A stretch of 64,000 nt of DNA from Neorhizobium sp. SOG26 (GTDB lineage: Bacteria; Pseudomonadota; Alphaproteobacteria; Rhizobiales; Rhizobiaceae). Position 1 is the first letter of the stretch; each line of letters opens with the position of its first letter. The position numbers and the translations under genes were made by a program. Location of the stretch: assembly GCF_003491345.1 (NCBI RefSeq), contig NZ_CP025513.1:1105501-1169500 (forward strand). The letters run 5' to 3'. The notes under the pieces are model-generated. The model worked only from the letters and a program-made list of their open reading frames with translations. It was not told the origin of the DNA and did not search any database. Shown one piece after another: positions 34,357-42,501 of the stretch.

Positions 34357-35118
34357 TCAGTTCGTTTTCGCGCGCAATGCGAGTTGACGCTGCGCGGGCA
34401 ATTTCCACCACGGCACCCAAGGCGCGTCATGGTGTTCGTGGTGATACCCGAAGTGGAAACACGTCAGCAAAGACAGGATGGGGGAGAAGTCGTTGCTGCG
34501 CGCCCGGTGTTGATCGGTAAAGGTTTCCTCGTCAATCCTGTGGGGTCGGTAAGTCCCGAAATAGAAGAGCTGTATTGACGACAGGATGCCCGGCAACGCC
34601 CAGAAGACCAGCATCGTCGGGAAGCGCTCCTGTAGGATGACCAGGTAGATGACGACGGCGACCGTCAAGGTGCCGAATTCGCGCCAGCCGAAGTAGTGCC
34701 GGAAGAACTTGAGGTACCAAGGCAAGAAGCTCGATGGATGCTCGACATCGAAATCCGGATCCTCGGCCGTTCCCGCATGCCTGTGGTGAGCATGGTGGTT
34801 CTTATAGAGTTTATCGTACGAGAACCCGGCATAAATGAAGACGCAGAACCGGCCGATCGCCCGGTTCAGCTTCGGGTGTCGCGGCGCGAGCGAACCGTGC
34901 ATGGAGTCATGGGCGATGATGAACAGGCCGACGCTCAGCCAGCACTGCAAGGCGATGACCAGTGGAGCCGCGAGGAGATGAGACGTAACGCTCCAGTCGA
35001 CAAGGAAAATCGCGCTGATATGGACGGCAAGCCAGGCGAGGATGACGAGGCTCGCCAGGACCAGGCCGATGGTTGTGTGACTGCGGCCGATCCGGGCATC
35101 AGTGGTTGGGGCAGCCAT
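34357..35118 (-). CDS. crtW: Beta-carotene 4-ketolase CrtW
   Basis: Di-iron membrane ketolase that adds 4-keto groups to beta-ionone rings, giving canthaxanthin or, with CrtZ, astaxanthin. The 253-aa protein has the ketolase histidine boxes 'IIAHDSMHGS', 'KNHHAHHRHAGTAEDPDFD' and 'CFHFGYHHEHHDAPWVPWW', plus four hydrophobic segments. It begins 13 bp after the ABC-2 permease gene and lies 8 bp before crtZ. Genes for making beta-carotene (crtE, B, I, Y) are not in this window. Confidence 0.95.
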   Translation of the reverse strand: MAAPTTDARIGRSHTTIGLVLASLVILAWLAVHISAIFLVDWSVTSHLLAAPLVIALQCWLSVGLFIIAHDSMHGSLAPRHPKLNRAIGRFCVFIYAGFSYDKLYKNHHAHHRHAGTAEDPDFDVEHPSSFLPWYLKFFRHYFGWREFGTLTVAVVIYLVILQERFPTMLVFWALPGILSSIQLFYFGTYRPHRIDEETFTDQHRARSNDFSPILSLLTCFHFGYHHEHHDAPWVPWWKLPAQRQLALRAKTN

Positions 35119-35131
35119 TGTGCATTTCCTT

Positions 35132-36343
35132 TTAGAACTGCAGGCGCCGTCGAGCCAGCATCAATGCGACCAGGGTTCCGACAGCAGCCATCGCTAGCAG
35201 GCAAAATATCTCCGGAAGGATGTCCGACAAGCCCTCGCCCCGCCACAAAGTGCCGTAATAGGCCTCGATGACCCAGGTATTGGGGGTATAGTGCCCGAGA
35301 TCCTGAAGCCATTGCGGCATCATGAATCGCGGCACCATCGAACCTCCGATAGCCGAACAGATCAGCACCACAAATGTGGAGATAGTTTGCGCCTGGTGCC
35401 GGGTCGTACTGGCACTTGCGACCGCCAGTGCCAGACCCGCGGCCCCCAGGGAAGCAGCAATCGACGTCAGCAGCCAAAGCCCGATCTGCTGGGTCAGGTC
35501 GAGATGGTAGACCAGCGCAGCAACAGCGAAGATCACGCCGACCTGCAGCAGGCCTTGGATCGTGACGAACAGGAACTTGCCGAGCACGACCGCATCCGTT
35601 CCCGCGGGCCCGACGGCGATCCGATCCAAAATCCCAGAGTTGCGCTCCTCGATCAGCGTCGCGGCGCTTTGCAGGGCGGAGAACAGCAGGAACATGATCG
35701 CAACGGCGCCGGCGTAATAGGTGATGCTCGCGTTGGAGCCAACTGACGAACCGACCGAAATTGTCTTGATCAGGTTGCCCGAGCTCCTATCATTGGTTGT
35801 ATCGCCATCGCCCTGACGTGCCAGCGCCTCCACGGTTGCAGAAAGCCGGGCAAACTGCTCCGGTGTTAAGGCTCCAACGACGCTCTCGAAGGTCGATGCT
35901 GTCCTCAGCAGGGCCAGATCCGGCAGCTCGGTTTGGACAAGCGCCTGAATGCGACCGGCCAAAATTGCACCAGCCATGGTCTTGCTCGGCTCCACCAAAA
36001 CCGTCACCGGTGGTGCGTCGACATCTTCCAGGCGGCCGCCAATGAAGACCCCCACATCCGCCTGCCCCCGTTCAACCCGCGCGGCGACATCATCTCGATT
36101 CGCGAGTGACGGAGAAACATGCAATGCCGGGTCGCTCCGCAGCGCCCTTTCGAAGGCTTCGGTCGAGGGCGTGGATGAAGCCGCCCCGAAAGCTACCTTC
36201 AACTGCAGCTTGTCGCTTGCTGTCGCCGCAAAAATGGAAGCAAGGATCAGGAATATCGCCGCCGGCAGCACGAATGCCAGGACCAGAGCACCCCGATCGC
36301 GCAAAAGGCTCAGGGTCATCACACGAAGCATGGCGAAGATCAT
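35132..36343 (-). CDS. ABC-2 type transporter permease
   Basis: Membrane subunit of an export-type ABC transporter, 403 aa: one N-terminal membrane segment, a large extracytoplasmic domain (~40-215), then five or six segments with the ABC-2 signature 'LIEERNSGILDRIAVGPAG'. It overlaps the ATPase gene by 4 bp (ATGA) and is 13 bp from crtW. Homologues export drugs, lipids or polysaccharides; here the position suggests a carotenoid or carotenoid-glycoside cargo, or a maintenance role in the pigmented membrane. Cargo is inference. Confidence 0.88.
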   Translation of the reverse strand: MIFAMLRVMTLSLLRDRGALVLAFVLPAAIFLILASIFAATASDKLQLKVAFGAASSTPSTEAFERALRSDPALHVSPSLANRDDVAARVERGQADVGVFIGGRLEDVDAPPVTVLVEPSKTMAGAILAGRIQALVQTELPDLALLRTASTFESVVGALTPEQFARLSATVEALARQGDGDTTNDRSSGNLIKTISVGSSVGSNASITYYAGAVAIMFLLFSALQSAATLIEERNSGILDRIAVGPAGTDAVVLGKFLFVTIQGLLQVGVIFAVAALVYHLDLTQQIGLWLLTSIAASLGAAGLALAVASASTTRHQAQTISTFVVLICSAIGGSMVPRFMMPQWLQDLGHYTPNTWVIEAYYGTLWRGEGLSDILPEIFCLLAMAAVGTLVALMLARRRLQF

Positions 36344-37287
36344 GCAGCATCTTCTCCGGCGGTCCAGCCGACCGGATGGGAGAGTTGCAGCAACAGGCTG
36401 TCCAGCCCGGGCCGCCTCAGGCGGATCTCCCGAGGCGAAAGGCCTGCATGCTGCAGAACTGCAGAGACTTCAACGATGGATCCTTCGCCGACCCGACTCC
36501 AGTTAGGCGCGCCACCTGCGGATGAGAAACCAAGTTTATGAAGTACCTTTTCCTGCACCGGCGACAGACGCTGCCCGAACTCCAGGATAATCTCGCTCTG
36601 CGCTCCAAATGCAGCGTCCAGCAGCGCACGCGGCGCTCCTTGTGGGGCAATCACGCCGTCGTGGAGAAACCCAACGCGATCGCAAAGGCTCTCCGCCTGC
36701 TGCAGGTCATGCGTGACCAGCAGTATGCCCATTCCACGGGTGCTCAGCCTCTTGATGAAGCTTTCGAGGCTGTTGCGGGCATCAAGATCAACGCCCACCA
36801 TGGGTTCATCGAGTATCAGCAAGGCGGGGTGGTGCAGGATAGCCGCTGCGATGTTGGCACGTCGCTTCCAGCCTCCAGACAAGGTCTCAACGAGATCGTT
36901 GCCGCGCTCATGCAGGTTGGAAACGTGCCCCACCTCTTCGATCGCAGCTTTGGTTTGGGCTCGAGTGAGCCCCGAGATGCGGCCGAACACTTCGAGGTTC
37001 TCGTAGACCGTAAGGTGTGGGTAGAGCGCGATTTCCTGTGGCACGAGCCCGATTGACCGCGACAGATCCTGCCGCTTGCTCTGGCCGGCAATGTCAATCG
37101 TACCCGCTACGGGCCGTAAGCGTCCGCAGATGGTGCGCACGAAGGTTGTCTTCCCCGCGCCATTGCCACCCAGCAGACCGAAAATTTCCCCAGGCTCCAC
37201 GGTGAGATCAATCCCTTTCAGGACGTTTTTATCACCGTAACGGGCGCGTAGGTCACGGACCTCAAGGGCAGCGGCGCTCTCTATCAT
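36340..37287 (-). CDS. ABC-2 type transporter ATP-binding protein
   Basis: A 315-aa ATPase of the DrrA/CcmA type with Walker A GGNGAGKT (about 38-45), signature 'LSGGWKRR' (a tryptophan variant of LSGGQ), Walker B 'LLILDEPMVGVD' and a ~90-residue C-terminal extension. It drives the ABC-2 permease that it overlaps. It begins 81 bp after the bacteriophytochrome gene on the same strand, with no terminator seen between them. The ribosome site is weak. Confidence 0.9.
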   Translation of the reverse strand: MIESAAALEVRDLRARYGDKNVLKGIDLTVEPGEIFGLLGGNGAGKTTFVRTICGRLRPVAGTIDIAGQSKRQDLSRSIGLVPQEIALYPHLTVYENLEVFGRISGLTRAQTKAAIEEVGHVSNLHERGNDLVETLSGGWKRRANIAAAILHHPALLILDEPMVGVDLDARNSLESFIKRLSTRGMGILLVTHDLQQAESLCDRVGFLHDGVIAPQGAPRALLDAAFGAQSEIILEFGQRLSPVQEKVLHKLGFSSAGGAPNWSRVGEGSIVEVSAVLQHAGLSPREIRLRRPGLDSLLLQLSHPVGWTAGEDAA

Positions 37288-37368
37288 GGCGCACCACTAT
37301 CACCCACCAAGGCTGCCGTCCATTTACAGCGGTACGTTAAAGCCCCAAGCTGACCAAATCGCACCCGA

Positions 37369-39504
37369 TTACGGCGTCTGGATCGGTGCGGTCAGGACGA
37401 CGCGCAACCCCGGCAGATTGTCTTCCTCGTCGAGATGCCCACCGAGCCGTTCAACGATGGCCTGCAGCATCCGTGAACCGAAACCGCCGGATCCCGTATT
37501 CTGCTTGCCCTTGCCGCGATCGGCGACGATCAGCCGCAGCATTCCGCGATGTTGTTCAAGCTTGATCCCGAGTGGACCGGCCCCGCCGCCATAGGCGTAT
37601 TTCTGGGCGTTAATCACCAGTTCCGTCAGGACCAGACCAACATTCACCGCCTTGTCGGTGGCAATCAGGATCGGCGCGAGATCGAGATCCAGTTGCTCCT
37701 GCCAACTTGCATCCATGCCCTGCGTCATATCGATGAGAAGCGTCTCGATATAGCGGGAGAGATCGATCACCTCGACGCTGTCGTCCTGGTACAGCCGGCG
37801 ATGGACGAGAGCGACTGCGTTGAGGCGCTTCTGCGCCTCGTCGAGCGTAGCCTTGACCTCCTGGGACGCCGCATCACGGGACTGGAGGCGCAGGAATGCC
37901 GACACGAGCTGGAGCGAGTTCTGGACGCGGTGGTTCACCTCCTTGAGGAGATAATCCTTCTGCCCGAGCAGGCTCTGGTTTTCACGCAGGCTTGTCGAAA
38001 GCTCCCGGTTCAGCTCTCGCATGCGCTGGTTGTTGCGTTGCTCGAGCATCAGGCGAACGATGCGACCTGCCGCTTCGACCTCCGCGAGGCTCCATGGGGG
38101 TGCCTTGCCTCGCACGCTCTCCGTCCAGGCCTCGAAAGATGCGCGCGGCTGCAGCGTCGCATCCGGCTCCAGCGATACGCCCTTGTGCGGATTGCCGGCC
38201 CATTTCACGACCTCGATCTGCTCCGCCCGGAACCACATGAGGATCGTCGGGACCTCGGTCGACATTGTCACCGCAAGCAGGCCGCTCACCTGTTCACGGA
38301 ACGCTTCCGCTTCCGGCCACTGGTGCGACAGGCTGGAGCTTGCGAATGGCTGGCGCGCCGCTGGAAGCCGCACGTGATCAGCAATCCTGCGAAGGTCGAT
38401 CTTGTCCGGCACCTTGCCGAAGACGAACAGGTCCCTGCCCTGGGCAGCGGCAAAGCCGTCCGCGGTGAGAAGACCTGCAATGGCCGGACCGGATTTTTCA
38501 AAGAAGTCGTGAAGCGAGCCGTCGCTTCCCAGTTGCGCCAAGACTGCGTCCTCCTGCGACCGCAACCGGATGCGCTCCCGGTAGAGCTCGGCCTCCTCCT
38601 TTGACCGGATCTGCCTCGAAAGTGCATTCGAAAGCGCCTGACATGCGGTGCGCGTCGCCAAGGGGATCGATCGAGGCTGGCTGTGGTGGCAGGCGATAAG
38701 CCCCCAGAGGATACCGTCCTTGACGATCGACACTGAAGCGGAGGCCGCAACGCCCATGTTCTTGAGATACTGGACGTGAACCGGCGAAACGCTGCGCAGC
38801 GTCGAATCGCTGAGATCCAGTCCGGTCAGATCAACGTCGGATCGGATGGGCTGCGGCACGTAACCGACGTCCGGGATGACCCGAGACCGGTTCCGCAGGT
38901 AAAGCGCGCGCGCCTGCTTGGGGATATCTGAGGCTGGGAAATGATGGTTCATGAAGCTCGACATGCCGTCGGCCGTACTTTCAGCAATGACGACACCGGC
39001 ATCATCGTCGAGAAACTGGTAGATCATCACCCGGTCGTAACCGGTTAGCTCGCGGAAGATCGCTGCGCCTTCGCGACAGAGATCGGCCACACTGGTCGTT
39101 CGCTCGAAGCGCGAGCTCGCCGCGTCCAGCGTCGTGAGGAATGGCACGGCCTCCACAGGTTCGGCTTCCGCGGGCTCGAACTCGAGAACCAGAAAGGCGC
39201 CGGATCGATAGGCAACGACGTCTGCGGCACCAGCCGGCGTATCAATACGCCCAAGCGGGGTCAGCTTTCCGGTCGTGGCGCCTTCAAGCCTCTGGCAAAG
39301 GCGTTCACTGAGAAAGGCGGAGACTTCCGTGCCGCGGCTATAGGCAGGGATGAAGCGCGAAACTTCGCCCGCTTCTCCGACTGTTCGCAGCGACGCCGGC
39401 TCGACGACGAGAAGCACACCATGGGGCTGGATGGAGCCCGGGATATGGATCGGCTCCCGGTCGCACGAGGTGATATCTGGCACTGCGTAACGCTGTTCGT
39501 TCAT
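37369..39504 (-). CDS. bphP: Bacteriophytochrome histidine kinase (PAS-GAF-PHY-HisKA_2)
   Basis: Red/far-red photoreceptor kinase, 711 aa. The biliverdin-binding Cys14 lies in 'TSCDREPIHIPGSIQPHG'; the PAS domain runs to ~115, the GAF domain (~130-300) has the chromophore motif PASDIP at 190-195, and the PHY domain (~310-490) has the tongue motif PRASF (453-457). The output kinase is of the HisKA_2/HWE type with His525 in 'KEVNHRVQNSLQL' and an ATPase ending 'GSGGFGSRMLQAIVERLGG'. No haem oxygenase or response regulator is adjacent. It precedes the ABC-2 and crtWZ genes on the same strand. Confidence 0.94.
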   Translation of the reverse strand: MNEQRYAVPDITSCDREPIHIPGSIQPHGVLLVVEPASLRTVGEAGEVSRFIPAYSRGTEVSAFLSERLCQRLEGATTGKLTPLGRIDTPAGAADVVAYRSGAFLVLEFEPAEAEPVEAVPFLTTLDAASSRFERTTSVADLCREGAAIFRELTGYDRVMIYQFLDDDAGVVIAESTADGMSSFMNHHFPASDIPKQARALYLRNRSRVIPDVGYVPQPIRSDVDLTGLDLSDSTLRSVSPVHVQYLKNMGVAASASVSIVKDGILWGLIACHHSQPRSIPLATRTACQALSNALSRQIRSKEEAELYRERIRLRSQEDAVLAQLGSDGSLHDFFEKSGPAIAGLLTADGFAAAQGRDLFVFGKVPDKIDLRRIADHVRLPAARQPFASSSLSHQWPEAEAFREQVSGLLAVTMSTEVPTILMWFRAEQIEVVKWAGNPHKGVSLEPDATLQPRASFEAWTESVRGKAPPWSLAEVEAAGRIVRLMLEQRNNQRMRELNRELSTSLRENQSLLGQKDYLLKEVNHRVQNSLQLVSAFLRLQSRDAASQEVKATLDEAQKRLNAVALVHRRLYQDDSVEVIDLSRYIETLLIDMTQGMDASWQEQLDLDLAPILIATDKAVNVGLVLTELVINAQKYAYGGGAGPLGIKLEQHRGMLRLIVADRGKGKQNTGSGGFGSRMLQAIVERLGGHLDEEDNLPGLRVVLTAPIQTP

Positions 39505-39742
39505 CTATTCCTCTCGACCCGGAGACCCGGGCCACCGTTTCCGAACTTGCAATCATACGGCCCCAATCAGTGACCACTCGAATGCGGTATAACCGGAAAA
39601 TTCCCGTATGGCGAACATGACCAGCTGTCAGGGAGCGACAGATCCGGCGCCATTACGCTTCTGCTAGAAAAACGGGAGAGGTCGAGCAGCGGTTGCTCGC
39701 AGCCAAGGGCGATAGTCGAAGGGGCAAAGCGCTGGAGAAAAT
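39505..39742 (-). promoter_or_regulatory. Upstream region of the bacteriophytochrome gene
   Basis: About 240 bp without a credible gene. It contains a small inverted repeat CGAGCA-N5-TGCTCG at 39683-39699. I could not identify a confident promoter. The stretch is bounded upstream by the terminator of the flavin monooxygenase gene, so the photoreceptor run starts its own transcript here. Confidence 0.4.
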
Positions 39743-39770
39743 GTAACAAAAGGGCGGGAATGACCCGCCC
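39743..39770 (-). terminator. Rho-independent terminator of the flavin monooxygenase gene
   Basis: On the minus strand AGGGCGGG, a 5-nt loop and CCCGCCCT form a perfect 8-bp stem followed by TTTTGTT. It begins 10 bp after the monooxygenase stop and separates that gene from bphP. Confidence 0.85.
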
Positions 39771-39779
39771 TCCGTTTGT

Positions 39780-40880
39780 TTAAGCCGATACTGCCTTACG
39801 GATGCCGGCCTGTTCCAGAATCGGCAGAACTTCATCGCGGAAGTACGGGAACTCCTCCGCATAGTCCACGAAGGACAAGGTGGTGCCGTTGAAGCCGGCG
39901 GCATGAAGCGCAAGAATGCCTTCGGCTACCTGCTGCGGTGTGCCGACGAGCGGGAAGCCGCCATGGCCCATCGCCATGCGATCCCGGATCAGCGAAAGCA
40001 GATCATGCGGGAAAGAGTGCGCATGGGCAAACTGCAGCCGCACGAGATTGTCGACTGCTTCCCAGTCCGCGTTCGCCTGGCCGAAATGCTGGACGTAATC
40101 CTTGGCTTCCTTTTCCGTCGGACGGCAGACCACGTGACTGAAGGTTAGAACGCCAACGTTGCGTTGCGCGTCAGCCCCCTGCTTCTTGAGCGCTGCGACC
40201 TCTTCCTTGGAGCGGCCGAGATCGATCGCGGGTGTGAAGAGGAAATCGGCATTTCGAACTGCGAATCCTCGTCCCTCGCCCGAACCGGCAGCGTTGAGGA
40301 TCGGGACCTTGCGAGATGGCCGCGGATCGCCGAGGACGTTCTTGAGGTTGAAATAGTTGCCGGACCAGTCGAACGCCTCTTCCCGCTCCCAAAGCGCCTT
40401 GACGATGTCGAACCACTCCTGCGCGTAAGCGTAACGTTCTTCATGACCGGCGACGAGTTGAAGCCCAAGCGCGTCGTATTCCGGCTGGTTCCAACCCGCG
40501 ACGATATTGAGCCCGACCCGCCCCTGGCTGATCTGGTCGATAGTGGCGATCTGCTTGGCAGCGACGACCGGGTGGTTCGCCGCCACATGAATGGTGGCAA
40601 AAACATTGATGTTCTGGGTCTTTGCCAAGAGACCGGCAGCCCAGGTCATCGTTTCGAGCACGCCGCCGTGGAAGTTGGTTTCACCGCCGTAGCCGATCCA
40701 GCGGGCGATCGGCAGCATGAAATCGATGCCTGCGTCGTCCAGCATGGTCGCCAGCCGGAGATTGTTTTCCCAGGAGTTTACCCAGCGCTCCGGCACCTTT
40801 GTCACGGACATGCCGCCCGAGCAGTTGGAAGCGAAGGTGCCGAGCAGGAACTGGTTGTCGGCGAACATGCTGTTGGTCAT
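39780..40880 (-). CDS. LLM-class flavin-dependent monooxygenase
   Basis: A 366-aa bacterial-luciferase-fold enzyme that uses reduced FMN and oxygen. Family text includes 'AARW'-like 'PIARWIGYGGETNFHGGVLE', 'HPVVAAKQIATIDQISQGRV', 'LNIVAGWNQPEYDALG' and 'HEERYAYAQEWFDIVKALW'. It resembles RutA, SfnG and nitrilotriacetate-type members, so the substrate may be a sulfone, a nitrogen heterocycle or an amino-polycarboxylate. It has its own terminator and is divergent from a MarR-type regulator across a perfect palindrome. The regulator and the adjacent importer suggest uptake and oxidation of one compound. Confidence 0.87.
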   Translation of the reverse strand: MTNSMFADNQFLLGTFASNCSGGMSVTKVPERWVNSWENNLRLATMLDDAGIDFMLPIARWIGYGGETNFHGGVLETMTWAAGLLAKTQNINVFATIHVAANHPVVAAKQIATIDQISQGRVGLNIVAGWNQPEYDALGLQLVAGHEERYAYAQEWFDIVKALWEREEAFDWSGNYFNLKNVLGDPRPSRKVPILNAAGSGEGRGFAVRNADFLFTPAIDLGRSKEEVAALKKQGADAQRNVGVLTFSHVVCRPTEKEAKDYVQHFGQANADWEAVDNLVRLQFAHAHSFPHDLLSLIRDRMAMGHGGFPLVGTPQQVAEGILALHAAGFNGTTLSFVDYAEEFPYFRDEVLPILEQAGIRKAVSA

Positions 40881-40908
40881 TTGGAGCCCCTCTTTTGATA
40901 GCCTTTAT

Positions 40909-40923
40909 GATAGAAATTCTATC
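40909..40923. promoter_or_regulatory. Palindrome GATAGAA-A-TTCTATC, candidate MarR operator
   Basis: Perfect 7-1-7 inverted repeat 29 bp upstream of the monooxygenase ATG, in the 129-bp region divergent with the MarR-type gene. Its location over the likely monooxygenase promoter fits repression by the adjacent regulator. Confidence 0.55.
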
Positions 40924-41009
40924 TGAAATTCGAACTTGTCAATCGGGAATGTTTTCTCCACCTTCGCCTTGACGCGCCACGTCACGTGATGGTCGCTTGG
41001 AGCAACGAG

Positions 41010-41570
41010 ATGAAGAAAGAGACGAACACGGCCACACCTTCGGAGGACGCTAGCCACCGCGTCTGGCACTTGGCGCGCAACGAGCTCGAAGAGGATGTTG
41101 CTGGGCTCGAATATGCCCTGATGCGTGGCTTCGAGGCCTTTGGCCGCTGGCAAGGCGAATGTCTGGCATCCGTGATGGATATCTCCGCAAGCGGGCCTGA
41201 AAACGCCATGCTGCATATCATCCGCATGCACGACCGCCCGAAGACGATCAAGGAACTTGCGCGTCTGACCAATCGCGACGATATCCCGAACATGCAGTAC
41301 AGCCTGCGCAAGCTCGTAGCCGCTGGACTTGTGTCCCGTCACGGGAGCGGGCGATCAGGCGTGACTTACACCGTGACGGAACAGGGGCGACAGGTGACCG
41401 ATCGGTATGCCGATGTGAGGGCTACACTGTTCATCACGGCAATTCAGTCGATCCCGGAGTTGCGAAACCGGCTCAAAGACGCCGCTGCGACGATCGATCT
41501 GCTGACCGGCATTTATGAACAAGCGGCGCGCCATGCCGCCACCCAGCGGCACTTCAATCAGTCTTCATGA
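41010..41570 (+). CDS. MarR-type winged-helix transcription regulator (paralogue 2)
   Basis: A 186-aa regulator from ATG 41010, chosen for its TTGGAG site; an in-frame ATG at 40986 has none. The DNA-binding part 'ELARLTNRDDIPNMQYSLRKL' (partly quoted as RDDIPNMQYSLRKL) is followed by a wing ending 'VTYTVTEQG' and a dimerisation helix. It is paralogous to the regulator at 16403. It is divergent from the flavin monooxygenase and convergent with the second peptide-type importer operon. Likely controls one or both. Confidence 0.85.
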   Translation: MKKETNTATPSEDASHRVWHLARNELEEDVAGLEYALMRGFEAFGRWQGECLASVMDISASGPENAMLHIIRMHDRPKTIKELARLTNRDDIPNMQYSLRKLVAAGLVSRHGSGRSGVTYTVTEQGRQVTDRYADVRATLFITAIQSIPELRNRLKDAAATIDLLTGIYEQAARHAATQRHFNQSS

Positions 41571-41603
41571 CTGGCAATAGAGACCGTTCTTGGAGAACTT
41601 CGC

Positions 41604-41668
41604 GGAAGCGAGCTTCCAGACCGGTGAGGCGGAGCGGACAGGAGACGCTTGGCTGTAGCCAGTCTCCT
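41604..41668. terminator. Two hairpins between convergent genes
   Basis: GGAAGC-GA-GCTTCC at 41604-41617 and a nested stem, AGGAGAC/GTCTCCT with inner TGGCT/AGCCA, at 41640-41668. They lie between the MarR-type gene and the last gene of the importer operon and probably end transcription from both sides, although neither has a T-run. Confidence 0.5.
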
Positions 41669-42501
41669 TAAGAACTTGGTTCGGCCAATGTTTCCCGATC
41701 CAGCCACTCCGGATCAATCTCCGGAAGCGGAATGGCATCGAGCAGCGCGCGCGTATAGCCGCTTTGGGGAGCCGCGAAGACCTGCTCGCATGGCCCCTCC
41801 TCCACCACCTTTCCGAAACGCATGACGCAGACCCGGTCGCAGACCGCACGAATGACCGATAGGTCATGGCTGATGAAGGCGAGCGCCAGGCCAAGCTCTC
41901 TCGACAGATCCTTGAGCAGGTTCAGAACTTGCGCCTGAGTTGACACGTCGAGGCCCGAAACGATCTCGTCCGCCAGCACGAAATCCGGCTCAAGCAGCGC
42001 CGCGCGTGCAATGCCAATCCGTTGGCGCTGGCCGCCGGATAGTTCATGGGGATTGCGGTCGAGAACGATCTTCGGAAGCGTGAACCGGTCCAGGATGCTC
42101 ATTACCCGCGCTTCGGCGTCGGCGGCATTCGACGCCACCCGATGAAACAGCAGCGGCTCGACCAGGATGCGGCGAATGGAATGGCGCGGGTTGAGCGACG
42201 CCATCGGGTCCTGGAAGATCATCTGCATGCGCCGGCGAAGCGGTCGCATCTGCTCATCCGGGAGATGGGTGATGTCCATGCCGTCGAAGTGGATCGTTCC
42301 AGCTGAGGTGTTCACCAACCGCAGCAGCGCGCGTCCGAAGGTGGTCTTGCCGGATCCGGATTCGCCGACAATGCCAATGGTCTCGCCGCGCTTGATGGAA
42401 AGATCGACGCCGTGCAGCACCTTGTGGCCCCGACTGCCGAAAAGGCCGCCACCGCCATAGGTGACTTCGATACCCTTGGCGACCAGAAGATCCTCAGCCA
42501 T
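41668..42501 (-). CDS. Peptide-type ABC transporter ATP-binding protein, DppF type
   Basis: Second ATPase of importer 2, 277 aa. Walker A GESGSGKT, the Q-loop 'MIFQDPMASLNPRHS', signature LSGGQRQR and 'DEIVSGLDVSTQAQ' are typical of DppF/OppF. The ATG shares one base with the stop of the DppD gene (TGATG); a GTG three bases earlier would give a 4-bp overlap. It is the last gene of a five-gene operon that starts with the SBP at 46856. Confidence 0.92.
   Translation of the reverse strand: MAEDLLVAKGIEVTYGGGGLFGSRGHKVLHGVDLSIKRGETIGIVGESGSGKTTFGRALLRLVNTSAGTIHFDGMDITHLPDEQMRPLRRRMQMIFQDPMASLNPRHSIRRILVEPLLFHRVASNAADAEARVMSILDRFTLPKIVLDRNPHELSGGQRQRIGIARAALLEPDFVLADEIVSGLDVSTQAQVLNLLKDLSRELGLALAFISHDLSVIRAVCDRVCVMRFGKVVEEGPCEQVFAAPQSGYTRALLDAIPLPEIDPEWLDRETLAEPSS

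Noticed and set aside
37549-38604. 351-codon plus-strand frame opposite bphP
   Set aside because: Shadow of the photoreceptor; no plausible start or homology.
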